Shown: positions 9,688 to 21,307, numbered from the stretch's first letter. The stretch is DNA of 64,000 nt from Symbiodinium microadriaticum (GCA_001939145.1 LSRX01000359.1:208853-272852); one strand, 5' to 3'. The notes: generated by a model from the letters alone, not told the origin. Numbers and translations are program-made.

Positions 9688-9692
9688 ACTCG
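9640..9692. repeat. (CT)n microsatellite
   Basis: CTCTGTCTCT grading into pure CT dinucleotides. Confidence 0.9.
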
Positions 9693-9699
9693 CTTCAGT

Positions 9700-10428
9700 A
9701 TGTACCTCCTCCGTTTGTGCCTTTCCCGTTCATCCTCTCCTCAAATTTTATGACGAGGACCTCTGTCACGAGGGCACCCCGTCTTGGAATCAAAGTCTGA
9801 AGCCCCTCAACCCTGAAGGATCAACCGCCGGGTGTAGGGTTCAGGACAACAAAGCTTGAACGCCCCAGAACCATCCAAAACGCTAAACTGCCCCAAACCC
9901 TAAACCCTAAACCAATAATTAATGCCTGGGCCTAGACCCTGAACTAACCACTAGACCTAAGCCTAGAGGCGCAAACCCAGTACACGCGTCAGGCTATGAC
10001 TTCTCATGATCTTCTCAAAGTTCAGGTTTGCGGTCTTTCGAGTTGGTGTTTAGGGTGTTCCGGTTCTGAGGGGGTCGTAGAAGGTCAAAGTCTGTTTATG
10101 GAGATTTCGGGTTTAGGGCTTAGGAGCCTTCAGATCCGGATTTTTGGCCGAGGATGTCCGGCAAGAAACCCAAAACCACGACCCCAGCCCCCCAAGATGC
10201 AGAGCTCCAACCCTGACCCGAAGCAAAGACTATCGTGTCGGAAGCATTTGTAATTATTTTGTAGTTTTTTTGATACTGTCTTATATTATGACATGTTATG
10301 TTAATAACGGGATCCTCTTCTAATTGGTCTGCATACACATGTACTCTAACTGACTCTAACCTAGGCCCAAAAGCGCTCTTCCTATTGTCAAGCTCCTTAG
10401 ATTGGACCCTAAGCCCCGTATCACTGTA
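9700..10428. other. Mostly decayed repeat and AT-rich DNA
   Basis: Short C-strand block at 9893-9915. A 20-codon ATG frame at 10155 (MSGKKPKTTTPAPQDAELQP) is open but has no donor. 10246-10310 is AT-rich. Confidence 0.4.
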
Positions 10429-10500
10429 TCAGGCTGCGGATAGCTCCTCGGCCTGCAATTTCTGCAACCTATCCTCAGGGCTTCCGTGGTCCTTGCACAG
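10429..10500 (-). CDS. Candidate terminal exon, minus strand
   Basis: On the minus strand, CCTTATTTCATCCAAAG precedes LCKDHGSPEDRLQKLQAEEL then SAA and TGA. Charged, helical, C/G-leaning third positions, phase 0. Upstream on this strand lies a trinucleotide array, which would be intronic. Confidence 0.27.
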   Translation of the reverse strand: MCKDHGSPEDRLQKLQAEELSAA

Positions 10501-10730
10501 CTTTGGATGAAATAAGGGGCCGTCAAAGTAGTAACAGCAACAGCAACAACAATAACAACGGTGTTCATAGCAATGGCAAGAGCACCAGTAATCACTCATA
10601 GCAGGCAAACGTAAAGATTTATTAATGATAACAGCAACAATAATGATAATCCTCACAGTAATAATGTAATGTTCAGAAACAAGAACAACAGAGACAACAC
10701 GAGTGGAAGCCGTCGTCGTAGGAGTAGGAC

Positions 10731-10741
10731 TAGTAGTAGTA

Positions 10742-10772
<31 letters not shown>

Positions 10773-10815
10773 CAGTAGCAGTAGCAGTAGCAGTAGCAGT
10801 AGCAGTAGCAGTAGC

Positions 10816-10863
<48 letters not shown>

Positions 10864-10866
10864 CAT
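10731..10866. repeat. (AGT/AGC)n trinucleotide array
   Basis: AGT triplets with a central AGTAGC block. All six frames give homopolymers (S, V, T, Y, A), so long open frames here (for example 10429-10866 minus) are not evidence of genes. Confidence 0.95.
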
Positions 10867-10974
10867 AGTCCGCCGCCTGTGCCCTAAAGTAGCAGCAGTA
10901 GTCCGCCGCCTGCTCCTCCAAAGTTGAAGTAACCTGCTCCTGTAAAGTAGTAGTAGTCCTCAACATCTTGGTGC

Positions 10975-11290
10975 TATAAAGCCAGCGAAGGGGGTCACTG
11001 GAGCAGGCCTCCTCCTCCTCCTCCTACTACTACTCCTACTACTTCCTAAGCCCGTCAGCATATCAACCGCGACCCAGGTCATGCCACTGCGGGCGCCACT
11101 GTTTCGTGGCTGGGTGGGGAGCTCGAAGCCAGCACGGAGAGCGATTCGGGTAGCAGTTGGAAGGTTTATGTTCGTAAAGCACCCATTCAAAGCTTTGTGG
11201 GGCTTGGGGGTTGTCTGGCTGGGGTCAAGAGTTGTAAAGGATTTTGGTGATGCAGGTTCTAGGGCATGCAGCAAGCCGACATGAGGATTA
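10975..11290. CDS. Ambiguous coding segment, strand unresolved
   Basis: Plus strand: after CTACTTCCTAAG (11050) a frame stays open to TGA at 11282-11284 with PVSISTATQVMPLRAPLFRG. Minus strand: a frame reads ATRIALRAGFELPTQPRN then SGMTWVAVDML with even higher C/G third positions. Both cannot be right. I slightly favour minus. Confidence 0.22.
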
Positions 11291-11429
11291 AACACTCACA
11301 TCACTCTTTCCCTCTCTCTCTCTCTCTGCTTTTTGTCTCTCCGTCCCTCTATCTTTCTCATGTCTCTCGCTTGTCTATGTACAATCATAGCAATACTGAG
11401 TATTTATGTGAACAGAAGCAGCTACCATA

Positions 11430-11945
11430 TAGGTGAGATAGATAGAGAGATAGATAGACAGATAGATAGATACACAGATAGATAGATAGATAGATGGATG
11501 GATAGATAGATAGATAGTAGATAGATGGATGGATAGATTGATAGAGATATGGATAGATCTATCAGTTAGATAGACAGATAGACAAATAGCGAGACAGATA
11601 GATAGATTCAGTTATAGATAGATAGATAGGTAGATAGACAGACAGACAGATAGATAGATAGATGGATATGTAGACAGATAGATGTACAGATAGAAAGATT
11701 CAGATATAGACAGATAGATACGTATATAGATAGAAGGAAAGATAGATGGATATACAGATAGTGAGACGGATAGATAGACTCAGATAGATAGATGGATAGA
11801 TGGGTAGATAGATAGATAGGTAGGTAGGTAGGTAGACAGATAGATGGACAGATAGATAGATTCAGATTTAGACAGGTAGATAGATACGTAGATAGATAGG
11901 TAGATAGATAGATAGATATACAGATAGATAGACAGATAGAGAGAC
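11430..11945. repeat. (GATA)n microsatellite field
   Basis: GATAGATA with CAGA, GGAT and TAGG variants over about 500 bp. Confidence 0.95.
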
Positions 11946-12682
11946 AGAGCGCACAGGCACAAACGAGGACGCTATTCGCATCCAGCTATCTATCTAGACG
12001 GGTAGGGAGAGAAATGCATAGATAGAGTGTCTAGAACCGCAGTACAGTCTAGAAGTTTCATTCGGCGTTCGGAAAGGTGACTTCAATTTCGGGTTGAAGG
12101 TTTGGGGCTCTGAATTTAAAGACTCTCAGTGATGTGCTTCCGGAAGTGTTGCTTGCACGTGGGAACTCCTAGCCCTGCACCCATGAAGCCTCGGTTTAGG
12201 GTTTAGGGTTTGGGGCTTTTGGGTTTTTCCGCAAGTCCTAAACCCCCATTCAGGGCGCCAAGTCCTATAATGGATCTCCTAAAAAGTAGAGAGTTTTTGC
12301 GAGCAGACTTTAATTTAAGTCGAGGTAGCCTGTAGCAATGCTGAGAAGGCATAAACCTACCATTCGGCACCCACCCAGAGAAGCAGCGCCTTAGTAAGGA
12401 AGTCACTTGTAAGCTACCTCAAGTTATAGTCGTATGCTCTCAGGGCGATTTCTGGACTGAGGGTTTTGGAGTGTGTCGGTAACCTCTACATAGAATTGGA
12501 GACGTGAACTGCTGGTTGTTGTCCATTCTGGCTCCGTTACGCTGTCCTGAGCCCTAAACCCTAAAGCATCCTAAACCCTAAATCCTACCACTAAAAGTTC
12601 CTCGGATCGGACCCTACGTTTAGAGCTACCTGCCATGCAACATTCTCATTCTTAACATCCTGAGTAGCAAGTCAGCCCCATA
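11946..12682. other. Mixed DNA; one possible exon at 12130-12193
   Basis: At 12132 an ATG reads MCFRKCCLHVGTPSPAPMKP and stops at a GTTTAGGG junction (12194). 12203-12406 minus is open. No firm gene. Confidence 0.25.
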
Positions 12683-12973
12683 CTAAGCGCTTGAGCCCCA
12701 ATCCGCAAGACCTTCAAGGGGAAGCCGCCAAATGACTAGGCGGGCGCTGCTCCAGCGAAGCTGAAGACAAATGGCCATAACCTCGGGGGGTTCCCACTCG
12801 TCCTTGTAAAGCCGATTTCCTATTGGAACTGCGATGCCACTGTTGAGCAGTACTCGGTTAATGGTTCCAGTTTGTGTTGATATTCTTCTTTCCAGGAATA
12901 GACAAAAGGGGGTGCGTGAACACATGCCTTCAAGTATGGTTCTAAGGGGGTTATACGGACGCAGGTTGCGCAT
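12683..12973 (-). CDS. Candidate ORF, 96 codons, unknown protein
   Basis: True ATG on the minus strand with an in-frame stop a few codons upstream. The N-terminal part is basic (MRNLRPYNPLRTILEG), the middle has NRLYKDEWEPPEVMA, and the end is RLPLEGLADWGSSA. Composition is protein-like, and codon third positions are only mildly biased. No family recognised. Confidence 0.27.
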   Translation of the reverse strand: MRNLRPYNPLRTILEGMCSRTPFCLFLERRISTQTGTINRVLLNSGIAVPIGNRLYKDEWEPPEVMAICLQLRWSSARLVIWRLPLEGLADWGSSA

Positions 12974-13430
12974 TTGCGTTCAGGATTTCCCATTTTGCAG
13001 TTAGCCTCTTCTTCTACTTGAGGTTAAGTCGATTTTTGCAAGCTTTGATCAATTCCCTAAACCCGAAATCTGTCAACCCTCAAAGGGATATTGGGATAAA
13101 CAACTAAGGTGTCGGCTTTCAGCCAGAGAGATGACACTGAGTGAGTCTAGTCTACTGAGTCTACTGCCTAATGTGTATGACGAGTCAGACGGCTACTACA
13201 ATAGTTGCTAGTAGAACACTGGAGATCATGCGGAGGTAGGAGCAGTGGTCACCGTCGTGGTAGCAGCAGCAGCCGCAGCAGAGCAGCAGCAATGCAGATG
13301 GTGTCTGCTGACAGTGCAAGGATGGCCATAGTGGCGAGAACAGCAGCCAGCCCTCGGAACTCGGAATTTTATCATAGTCACAATCTACCAGGACTGTAGG
13401 GGGCCCGGGTCGGCAACCATCCCTCCTCCT
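12974..13430. other. Unique DNA with CAG-type triplets
   Basis: 13255-13300 is AGC/CAG-rich. On the minus strand it reads a hydrophobic LAAVLATMAILALSAD then ALLRLLLL stretch that could be a membrane helix or just CTG-derived leucine. Confidence 0.3.
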
Positions 13431-13541
13431 TGCACCAGTCTTTCTCTCGGCCAAGGCGCCAGGCCCGCCCCATATGGTCTCGATTTCGAGGAGGGCCAGG
13501 ATGAGGCGGAGCAAGGATACTACGGGGTTTGGAATATTTAG
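13431..13541 (+). CDS. Candidate exon or ORF end, acidic
   Basis: Frame ending TAG at 13539 reads ARPAPYGLDFEEGQDEAEQG then YYGVWNI. Third positions lean to C/G. An overlapping plus frame (SISRRARMRRSK) is also open, so the frame choice is uncertain. Confidence 0.22.
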   Translation, partial: CTSLSLGQGARPAPYGLDFEEGQDEAEQGYYGVWNI

Positions 13542-14000
13542 CCGTATTTTTAGTTTTGGGTACCATGTTATCAATATACTATAATTTAATATACCTGAAA
13601 AAGCTTCTATTCTAAGTATTTGCTAGCAACCATCGGTGTCGCCTTCTCATTCCAGATTTCAGTGGCAGCAGTCTCCCCCCCATGGCCAAACACCCATTAC
13701 ATCATCCTCACCAGAACTATCGTCACCAGGGTCTTCACCTTCTGCGTCGATACCAGCGGCCGTCGATACCAGCGGCACCATCGTCATAGTCTTTTGTTTC
13801 TTCATCAGCAAGAACTAACTTTCATGGTCGTGATCGCGAGTGCGATGTTGCTTCAGGGCGGTTTGCCATGGCATGCTCGAAGCATGGTCATGATCCTCAA
13901 AAAAGTTCTTTGGAATTGTATCCCTAACGCACATTCCACATGAACCCTAAATTCGGCCCGCCTCTATGCATAAAGAATAAATCGATTAATACATAAACAC
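13542..14000. other. Decayed trinucleotide DNA
   Basis: 13620-13943 has a plus frame open for 107 codons starting from TTG. Its sequence is a worn CAT/CAC/CAG trinucleotide mix. No gene claimed. Confidence 0.4.
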
Positions 14001-14007
14001 AGAAAAA

Positions 14008-14012
<5 letters not shown>

Positions 14013-14039
<27 letters not shown>

Positions 14040-14430
14040 ACCTACCTACCTACCTACCTACCTACCTACCTACCTACCTACCCTCCCTACCTACCTACCT
14101 ACCTACCTACCTACTTACCTACCTACCTACCTACCTACCTACCTACTACCTACCTACCTACCTACCTACCTACCTACCTACAAACCTACCTACCTACCTA
14201 CCTACCCACCCACCTACCTACCTACCTACCCACCTACCTGCCTGCCTGCCTACCTACCTACCTACCTACCTACCTAGCTACCTACCTACCTACCTACCTA
14301 CCTACCTACCTACCTACCTGCCTACCGACCTACTTACCTACCTACCTGCTTATCTGCTTACCTGCTTGCCGCCTGCCTGCCTGCCTACCCACCTACCTAC
14401 CTACCGATCTATCCATCCATCCATCTATCT
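14013..14430. repeat. (AT)n followed by a (CCTA)n field
   Basis: 26 bp of AT, then about 390 bp of CCTA/CCTG tetranucleotides. Confidence 0.95.
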
Positions 14431-14890
14431 CTATATCTTTATGTAGGCTGCAACATTACCATGCCAGGTGGCGAGGTCACCCACAGTCTAGGGTTTAGGG
14501 TTTAGGGGCTGTAGGACCTGAAAAAGTCGTTTCTGTATCCTCGCTGTCAGTTTGTCTGCTTGTCTGTCAGCACTTTGGTGTATCAATCGTTTTCACACTT
14601 CCACAGGCTGTGCTAGCCCGTTCTGAGCCCTGACACCTCATTGAATTGATTTAGACACCTAGCATCCCTAGGGTAAGGGGACACAAGGACGATCCCAGGT
14701 TCGAGGTAGATGGACCGCTGCAACGTGGATTTCAGAAGGCCTTAACTGGGAGATCCTTCTTCCCATGTGGTCAGGAGGACGGCAATCAACAATTTTAGTT
14801 CAGGCCCGCATGTTCAACTCTCTAGTCCACATAAAGACACCACGAAAGCACGTTAAGGTTCATAATCACATCTCTCTAGGAGTATGTAGA
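14431..14890. other. Unique DNA, nothing recognised
   Basis: A short G-strand block at 14490-14510. A 107-codon plus frame (14765-15088) is open only because it enters the ATGT array. Confidence 0.4.
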
Positions 14891-14938
14891 TATACATATA
14901 TATATATATATAGTACCGTATGTCTACGTGTATATATA

Positions 14939-14974
<36 letters not shown>

Positions 14975-15058
14975 TGTATGCATGCATGTATGCATGTATG
15001 CATGTATGCATGTATGCATGTATGTATGTATGTATGTATGTATGTATGTATGTATGCA
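14891..15058. repeat. (AT)n and (ATGT)n microsatellite
   Basis: AT dinucleotides then ATGT/ATGC tetranucleotides. Confidence 0.95.
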
Positions 15059-15169
15059 GTGCAACATGTATATTATGTTGAATACTGAGCATATAATATA
15101 TACTATGTATAATACAAAATATACATATCCTTGTCAAGATTTCCCGAGAAGCCTCAACCGTGTTACCAG

Positions 15170-15229
15170 GGCCTGACCAGCACAGTGCGCGACACCTTCT
15201 TCGAAGGCTTCAGCGAGGAGCCGTCGAAA
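15170..15229 (+). CDS. Candidate exon, 20 codons
   Basis: Acceptor GTGTTACCAG, donor AAA then GTGAGC. The 20 codons are GLTSTVRDTFFEGFSEEPSK in phase 0, with C or G at 17 of 20 third positions. The most biased short segment in the window. No family recognised. Confidence 0.3.
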
Positions 15230-16446
15230 GTGAGCATGCATTCTTTTCATAGGGAGTTCCAGGGCTTTTGCTCTCTTTTACTTTTGGTGAAGAGGAGTGG
15301 AGGTGGGGGCGGGGGATTTTGCCCCAAATGAGCCCAATCCCCAAGAGCCTCTAGCAGCATGAGCCCGACCCGAAATCTCCGAACCATCCAGACAGTAAGG
15401 CTTCAAGCGTAAGCTCGTAAGCTGGGGAGTCGGACCTAGACTTGCTTGCATGGTCAGGGAGAGTTAGTACGAGTTTATCAGCGGCTTAAGGGAGAGTTTA
15501 GGGTTTGCCAACCCTCTTAGGCATTAGGGTTTAGGGATGTTAACACCTGAAACCTTTGAGAAATTTTGAGAAGCCTTGCTTGCAAAGCCTTGCAAAAGCA
15601 CAGAAGAACGCCCTCACGAGGCCCCGGTGAGGCCCGGGGCTACTGATCCTCCAAAAGCCAGAACCTTAGGACCCCAAACCCTATCAACCTCAAAAACGCT
15701 GAGCCTTAAAGCACTAAAATCCTAGCCCTCAGCCCTGAACCTCGAGCCCTAAATCAAAACAAATCCCTGAACCTCTCTTCAAGCTCTGAATGCTGACATT
15801 GCAAGGAGCGGGCCAGGAGGCAGGGTTTGCTCTGAATGATTGATATAGGGTTGAAGGATTCAGTGTTTAGGGTTCCGGGTTTGACGGCTTCAATGTTTAC
15901 AGTGTTTCGTAAAGAATCGGCTCAGGGTTGCTACGGTTCAACGTTTAGGGGTCAAGGTTTAGGGCTTTGATTTGTGTCGACCGTAATCATTTTGGGGCCC
16001 AGGGTTGGAGGTCGAACGCATGTCTGGCACCTGTCGTCCCGAATCGCCCTACCCATCCCCGACTGTATAATCTTCGGGACTTGTGCCATCCGGTGGGACC
16101 TGCTGTTGTAGATCATTATATGAACATAGCGGTGTTCCTTTGGTAAGACTACTTTTCGTGCGTACCTGGATTTGTTCGGATCCGACCGGGTTGCAGGTTC
16201 AAGGATCATGGGTCAGGCCTGAGGGTGTTGGGACCTCGGCGTCGAAACTTTAGGCTTGCACCTACGTTGTTGTTTTGGTGGTGGGTGATGTTGATCTGTT
16301 TTATTACCGTTTGTTTTCGGAGTCCTCACCAATTTTCCCAAGGAGCTTTATATACGCTGACTCAGACCCCAATCTAACCCGTACTGTAGAATCTGTAGAG
16401 GATCAAACCAAGGCAACTGCAGGCTCCACTGCAAGCAGAAGGGCCC
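15230..16446. other. Decayed repeat with two open frames
   Basis: 15952-16209 minus has an ATG frame with basic content (KVVLPKEHRYVHIMIYNSRS) that ends in repeat. 16275-16463 plus has a protein-like stretch SDPNLTRTVESVEDQTKA. Neither has splice support. Confidence 0.25.
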
Positions 16447-16960
16447 AACACCCTGAACCCTAAACCCTCAGCCCGAAACCCTAAACTCTAAACCCTAAAC
16501 CCTAAATCCTAAGCCCTAAACCCTAAACCCTAAACCCTAAACCCTAAACCCAACACAAAAACACGCACACACGCACTCGCGCCCTTGATGATGTGCCCAT
16601 GCTCCTTGGCAACTTGGAAGTCTCAAAAGTCTGGTCTACATTTAGGGTTTAGGTCTAGCGTTTTAGGGTTTTAGGGGTTTAATTAGGGTTTGGGGCTTTA
16701 GGGGTTTAGGGTTTAGGGTTTAGGGTTCAGGGTTTAGGGGTTTAGGGGTTTAGGGTTTATAGGGTTTATAGGGTTTAGGGTTGAGGGTTTAGGGTTTAGG
16801 CTTCAGGGTTTAGGGTTTAGGGGTTTAGGGGTTTGGGGGTTTAGGGTTTATCGGGTTTAGGTTTAGGGTTTATAGGGTTTAGGTGTAGGGTTTTAGGAGG
16901 GGTTTGGGGAACTTAGCCGTCTATGAAATTTTGCGGTTTGGGGTTTAGGGTTTATCTAGA
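16447..16960. repeat. C-strand then G-strand telomere-like field
   Basis: C-strand CCCTAAA to 16553, about 80 bp spacer, then about 270 bp of TTTAGGG with GTTTATAGGG variants. Confidence 0.9.
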
Positions 16961-17072
16961 CTAGAGTCTAAGCCCTGGATGAGAAGAGTGGCTACGAGTA
17001 ACTGAATGGGGTCATCAGCAGCTCGAAGTAGTGTATTTTCCGTGGTGATGGCCCTACTTTCTAAGCTTCCTA

Positions 17073-17260
17073 CCCCAAACCCTAAACCCTAAACCCTAAA
17101 CCTTAAACCCTAAACCCTACACCCTAAACCCTAAACCCTAAACCCTAAACCCTAAACCCTAAACCCTAAACCCTAAACCCCTAAACCCCTAAACCCCTAA
17201 AACCCAAAACCCTTAAACCCAAAACCCCAAACTCTAAACCCCAAGACCCTAAACCCTTAA
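17073..17260 (-). repeat. Telomere-like repeat, C-strand, regular
   Basis: One of the most regular CCCTAAA runs in the window (about 20 near-perfect units) before decaying. Confidence 0.9.
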
Positions 17261-17301
17261 AGTCCCAACTCCTACCATTCCTGAGCCTCCACACTTCGAA
17301 G

Positions 17302-17350
17302 AGTGCGCGAGAGGCTGCATGAGCTGACTCCGGCGGGGGTCGCGCCGAAG
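17302..17350 (+). CDS. Candidate exon, 16 codons
   Basis: CACACTTCGAAG, then one base and VRERLHELTPAGVAPK, then GTCCCC. Third positions are almost all C or G. Other frames here are also open. Confidence 0.18.
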
Positions 17351-17409
17351 GTCCCCGACCGACAGCCACATCCCTGAACCGTGTAATTCCGAAACCCAAA
17401 CCTCACAGC

Positions 17410-18180
17410 CTTGTTAACTCTTGTCACCTCGAAAATCTCGGAAATTAGCGACCGCGGTCGTCCCAAATTAAACCAAATTAGCGACGTAGCCCTCTCAGAT
17501 AGGCTTCTTTCGCTGATTGGCCCAAAAGCATTGTTTGGCATCCCCAAAAGCATACTATATAGCAAAAATAGGACACCGAAAACACCCTATCTGACTCAGA
17601 TACCCAAAAAGCAGCCTGTCCTGACTCTGGTGGGCCCCCCCTTTGGCATCCCCCAAGCACCCTGTAGCACAGATGGCAGTTACCAAAACACACAGTAAGG
17701 GCCCAGAGCTGCCCCAACACGCCCTGTCCCAGCTAGGTTTAGTCCACTAAAACATGTTTCGGCCCGCCAAGAGCACCCTATTTGGTTTTTTTTTTGGCCC
17801 CAAAACACCCTATCTGACTCAGATAGGCTCTTTTGCCACCAAAGCATCCTGTTCAGCACAGACATGCAGTTGTTGTGCTTTGGGACTCCGAAAACACCCT
17901 GTCTGACCCAGATTTCGCTGGTGGCAATCTTGTGGCATCCTTAAAGTATCCTTTTAGCATGGATAGGCAGTGGTTTTGCTTTCGGGACCCCGAAAGCACC
18001 CTATCTGACTCAGATTATCTGACTCAGATAGGCTCGTTGTGCCTTCTATGGCACCGCAAAAGCACACTCTGCTTGGCCTAGATACTGCCACCAGCCCCAA
18101 ACCCGCCAATGTCGAATTTGAAATTAAATAGCGACCGCTGCGGAAAATAGCCGCGATGTCACCCGCCTAATTTCGAGTTG
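17410..18180. repeat. Unusual repeat cluster with CTATCTGACTCAGATAG
   Basis: About six imperfect units share CAAAAACACCCTATCTGAC, TCAGATAGGCT and CAAAAGCA motifs. The cluster is bracketed by GAAATTAGCGACCGCGG on the left and AAATAGCGACCGCTGCGG / CCTAATTTCGAG on the right, suggesting one composite element. Open frames inside reflect the repeat. Confidence 0.7.
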
Positions 18181-18345
18181 TAGTTACTATAATTTGTGCA
18201 GTTAGAAACCCAAACCAGCAGAAGCCCGCGAGCTTTGAGGTTTTGGGTGCCGAGGGCCAGGGTCCAGGTTTTAAGGGTGTGGGGCTCAGGGCCTCTAAGA
18301 TTTAGGGCTTCGGATTCTCCAATCTTGCAGTTGCCTTTTCTTGCA

Positions 18346-18519
18346 ATGGAACAGTGGGAAGAAGGGAAACCAGTTTCTTTAGGGGATTTAGGAGCCTGGC
18401 TTGAGTCCCAACGCCATTTCATCATTACCGGCGGAAATGTGTGTTCTTGTGGCGTCTTGGGTGTACAATGCATGCAGGTCCAACCCGCATTTAATCGCAA
18501 TAACTTGGCGAACATGTAA
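18346..18519 (+). CDS. Candidate ORF, 57 codons
   Basis: ATG at 18346 after TCTCCAATCTTGCAG reads MEQWEEGKPVSLGDLGAWLE then SQRHFIITGGNV and ends NRNNLANM, TAA. The minus strand is open as well (18159-18620), so strand is uncertain. Confidence 0.22.
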   Translation: MEQWEEGKPVSLGDLGAWLESQRHFIITGGNVCSCGVLGVQCMQVQPAFNRNNLANM

Positions 18520-18599
18520 ATATCACTTAGGGTTGAGGTGGCACCTGAGGGTCCCAGCTGCTTAGCTAGTTGGTGCCCGGAAGCACGGGAGAACGATAA

Positions 18600-18880
18600 A
18601 TAAGCACATGGTGCACACATGTTGTGTCATGTCATGCTGTGCCAAACTGCTTTCACGAGAGCATGCTGTATCATGTTGCGCGATGTTACATGTTATGGCA
18701 TATGTCTTTTGGATGATCTCATACCGCAGTGTACTAAGTTACTTCACTGTATCATGTTGGATTCTGTCATGCTGTCTTCGGTTGTGTTGTAGCATACTTT
18801 CTGAACTGATTATCTTGTTGTTTCAGTATCCCGATAAACAGCCCTAAACACTAAACCCCCAAAGCGTGGCCGCACTGGAG
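18600..18880. other. Cryptic CATG/TGTC simple sequence
   Basis: Degenerate CATGCTGT, CATGTTG and GTCATG repeats to about 18800. No gene. Confidence 0.6.
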
Positions 18881-18881
18881 G

Positions 18882-18962
18882 ATGGCCGCACGGCCGCAGA
18901 AGCCACGACACACAGCAAGGGGCCAAGACTGGCTGGCAGGGGTTCTTCCTGAGAGGCTTAAG
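18882..18962 (+). CDS. Candidate first exon
   Basis: ATG in a good context (GGAGGATGGCC) reads MAARPQKPRHTARGQDWLAG then VLPERLK and meets AAG, GTGTGG. A basic N-terminus like a targeting peptide. The overlapping plus and minus frames are also open. Confidence 0.2.
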
Positions 18963-19139
18963 GTGTGGGGTGTCGGGTTTAGGCTGTCAGCTGGAGGGTC
19001 GAAGCTTGATTTTGTTAAGGTCTTTGGGGATTTAGGGGTTTCGGGATCTAGATTGGAGAGCTCCCTGTCCCAAACACAATCTCTTTGGCATTTCAACGCG
19101 CGGCAGAAGGGGAGCCTTCCCGTGAGGGCTTCGTGAGGT

Positions 19140-20010
19140 GCTGCTTGCTTCATATCTCCTCTTCCCGAGCTCCGCCTGGTAGCCCCTGACGAGTGGTGAG
19201 TGGTGCTCCGGCAGAGTCTCTTCGAGGAGAGTTGAAGATGTTGTTTGTAAGGCTTTGCTAGTCCTCCTAAACCCTACACCCTAAACCCTAAACCCTAGAC
19301 CCTAAACCCTAAGCCCTAAACCCAAAGCCCTGTTCCGTCTGAGAGGTTGGCGAAGGCTTTCCCAAAATCACAAAATCCTCGCAGGGCCCCGGGCCTTCCG
19401 AAGCCATTCCGCCTCTTCTCAAAGTTTTAATTTTCTAGGTTCTTAAGTTGTTGCCCGAGCTTTCCAACGGCCTTCTGAAAGCATTCCGAACGGTGACCAT
19501 CCTAAATCTTGAGATTGTGGATTGCCACTGTACGGTGGGGCGGGGCACATAGACATAGACATAATGGACCCCCGCCTAAGCGACGGAATCATCTTCGGAA
19601 GATTTCGGATGTTCCCCATAGCAGCCGTCTTAGGAGAAGAGTAGAGTGCGCCTACCGCCCACGCTTGGTCCCTAAACACCAAACCCAAAACTTCCAAACC
19701 CTAAGCCCTAACCCCTAAACACCTAAACCCACCTGATTAACACCGAAAATATCAGAAATAAGAATAACAGCAATCTTTATAAATACATAAATAAATAAAT
19801 AAATAAATATATATATTTATATTTATATTTATATATATATAATGTTACTCCACTACACTATACTATGCTATACTATACATTTAAACCCCAGCCCAAGGCT
19901 CACTTAGACCCCAAGGGTTAAGCCTCAGCCCTCAGCCGTTAGCCCCGTGGAACACCCCTTCAACAGATTACTACATACTGTACGAACCTTATTTAAAGCC
20001 AACTCTACAC
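19140..20010. other. Mixed DNA: C-strand block and TA-rich tract
   Basis: C-strand units at 19266-19330; ATAA/TATATA simple sequence at 19785-19845; opposed open frames at 19443-19718 that are not convincing. Confidence 0.5.
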
Positions 20011-20400
20011 TCCTAAACCCTAAGCCCCTAAAGCCTAAACCGTAAACTCCTAAACCCGTGACACTAACCCTAAACCCTAAACTCCTAAACCCTATACCCT
20101 AAACTCCTAAACCCTAAACCCCTGAACCCCAAACTCCTAAACCGTTGACACTGAGCCCTAGAGCCTAAACCCTAAACTCCTAAACCCCTTGACCCTAAAC
20201 CCTAAACCCTTGACACGGAGCCCTAGACCCCTAAGCCGGCGCTTCGAGGTGCGTGGGATAGTCCAGATTGGAAAGGCAGGGAGCTGGGACATGATCCAGT
20301 GTTTTAGTGCTGGGGGTTTAGGGTTTAGGGTTTAGGATTTAGGGTTTAGTGCTGAGGGTTTAGGGTTTAGGGTTTAGGGGTGTAGTGTTGACGGTTTATA
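20011..20400. repeat. C-strand then G-strand telomere-like field
   Basis: CCTAAACCCTAAACTCCTAAA units to 20230, a 75 bp unique gap, then TTTAGGG to 20400. The gap holds a possible exon (RFEVRGIVQIGKAGSWDM), frame uncertain. Confidence 0.85.
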
Positions 20401-21065
20401 CAAATTGTTTAGGGTTCAGGTCCTGAGTTTTGACTGGGTTTTGACCGGGCTTCGGCTTTTGCTTTGTAAACCATCTGTCTTTATCCTGGGCTTGAGGGTT
20501 TAGAGTTTTGGTTTTGAAGGTTTAGCGTATGATAGTTTAGGGTTTAGGGATTTATAGTTTTAGGGTTTAGTGTTTTGTATCATAGTTCAGGGATGAACAC
20601 GTTATAGTTTAGGGCTTAGGGCTTATAGTTTAAGTTTAGGGTTGTCGTGGATAGAGGACTCATTACTCATTTGGAATAAGCCTTCCTTGGGTTTCACACA
20701 GAGCCCTCACCCAGGCTCTAGTACTGCCCGGAGTTTAGGCGTTGAGGGTTAGGGGTTGTGGGATGCAGGAGTGTATGCTTGCTGCTCTGGCATTTTGAAG
20801 ATGCCCCTAAACCCTAAAATCCTTGACCCTAAACCTCAACACCCCACAACCCTTAACACTTGCAGCGAAAACGTGACAACCCTAAACCCAAGCCAGTTTG
20901 TTAAGCTAGCAGGCCGCTGCAGCACAAAGATCTGCCTTATGTCAACAGGGCTCGGCGCAGCAGTGGTTCATAGCTCCTGCGCGATCCGCTGCTATGTTTG
21001 AAAGGCTCAGTGGAAAGCCCACCTAATGCTGTACAGCCCCAAACCTAGGGGCTTGAATATGTTAA
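20401..21065. other. Decayed G-strand repeat, one weak ORF tail
   Basis: 20756-21001 plus ends VKLAGRCSTKICLMST then GLGAAVV and TGA; no splice support. Confidence 0.25.
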
Positions 21066-21135
21066 ACAATACTATTACTAATAATAATAATGATAATAAT
21101 AGTTAATAGTAATAATAATCACCATAATAATAATC
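21066..21135. repeat. (AAT)n trinucleotide tract
   Basis: TAATAATAATGATAATAATAG and similar, imperfect. Confidence 0.8.
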
Positions 21136-21307
21136 GTCACCAATACTGTTGTCGGGCTCCTTCTTATAATAGCTATAGTTTCACCTGCCCCCAAGGCCCG
21201 ATTCTAATCACCGAGGCCCCCTACATGATTCCCTAAGGGTCCAAGTAGTCCTTATTTATGGTTTTGGGTACCCATAAAGGCCCCAAAGTCCTTGAATAAT
21301 GAGTATT

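Noticed and set aside
10429-10966. PolySer, polyVal, polyThr and polyTyr frames
   Set aside because: Explained by the AGT/AGC array. Only the minus-strand tail at 10429-10500 has its own coding-like content.
16150-16210. Possible tRNA (GGTTCAAGGATC-like T-loop)
   Set aside because: No matching acceptor stem, D arm or anticodon arm could be folded around it.
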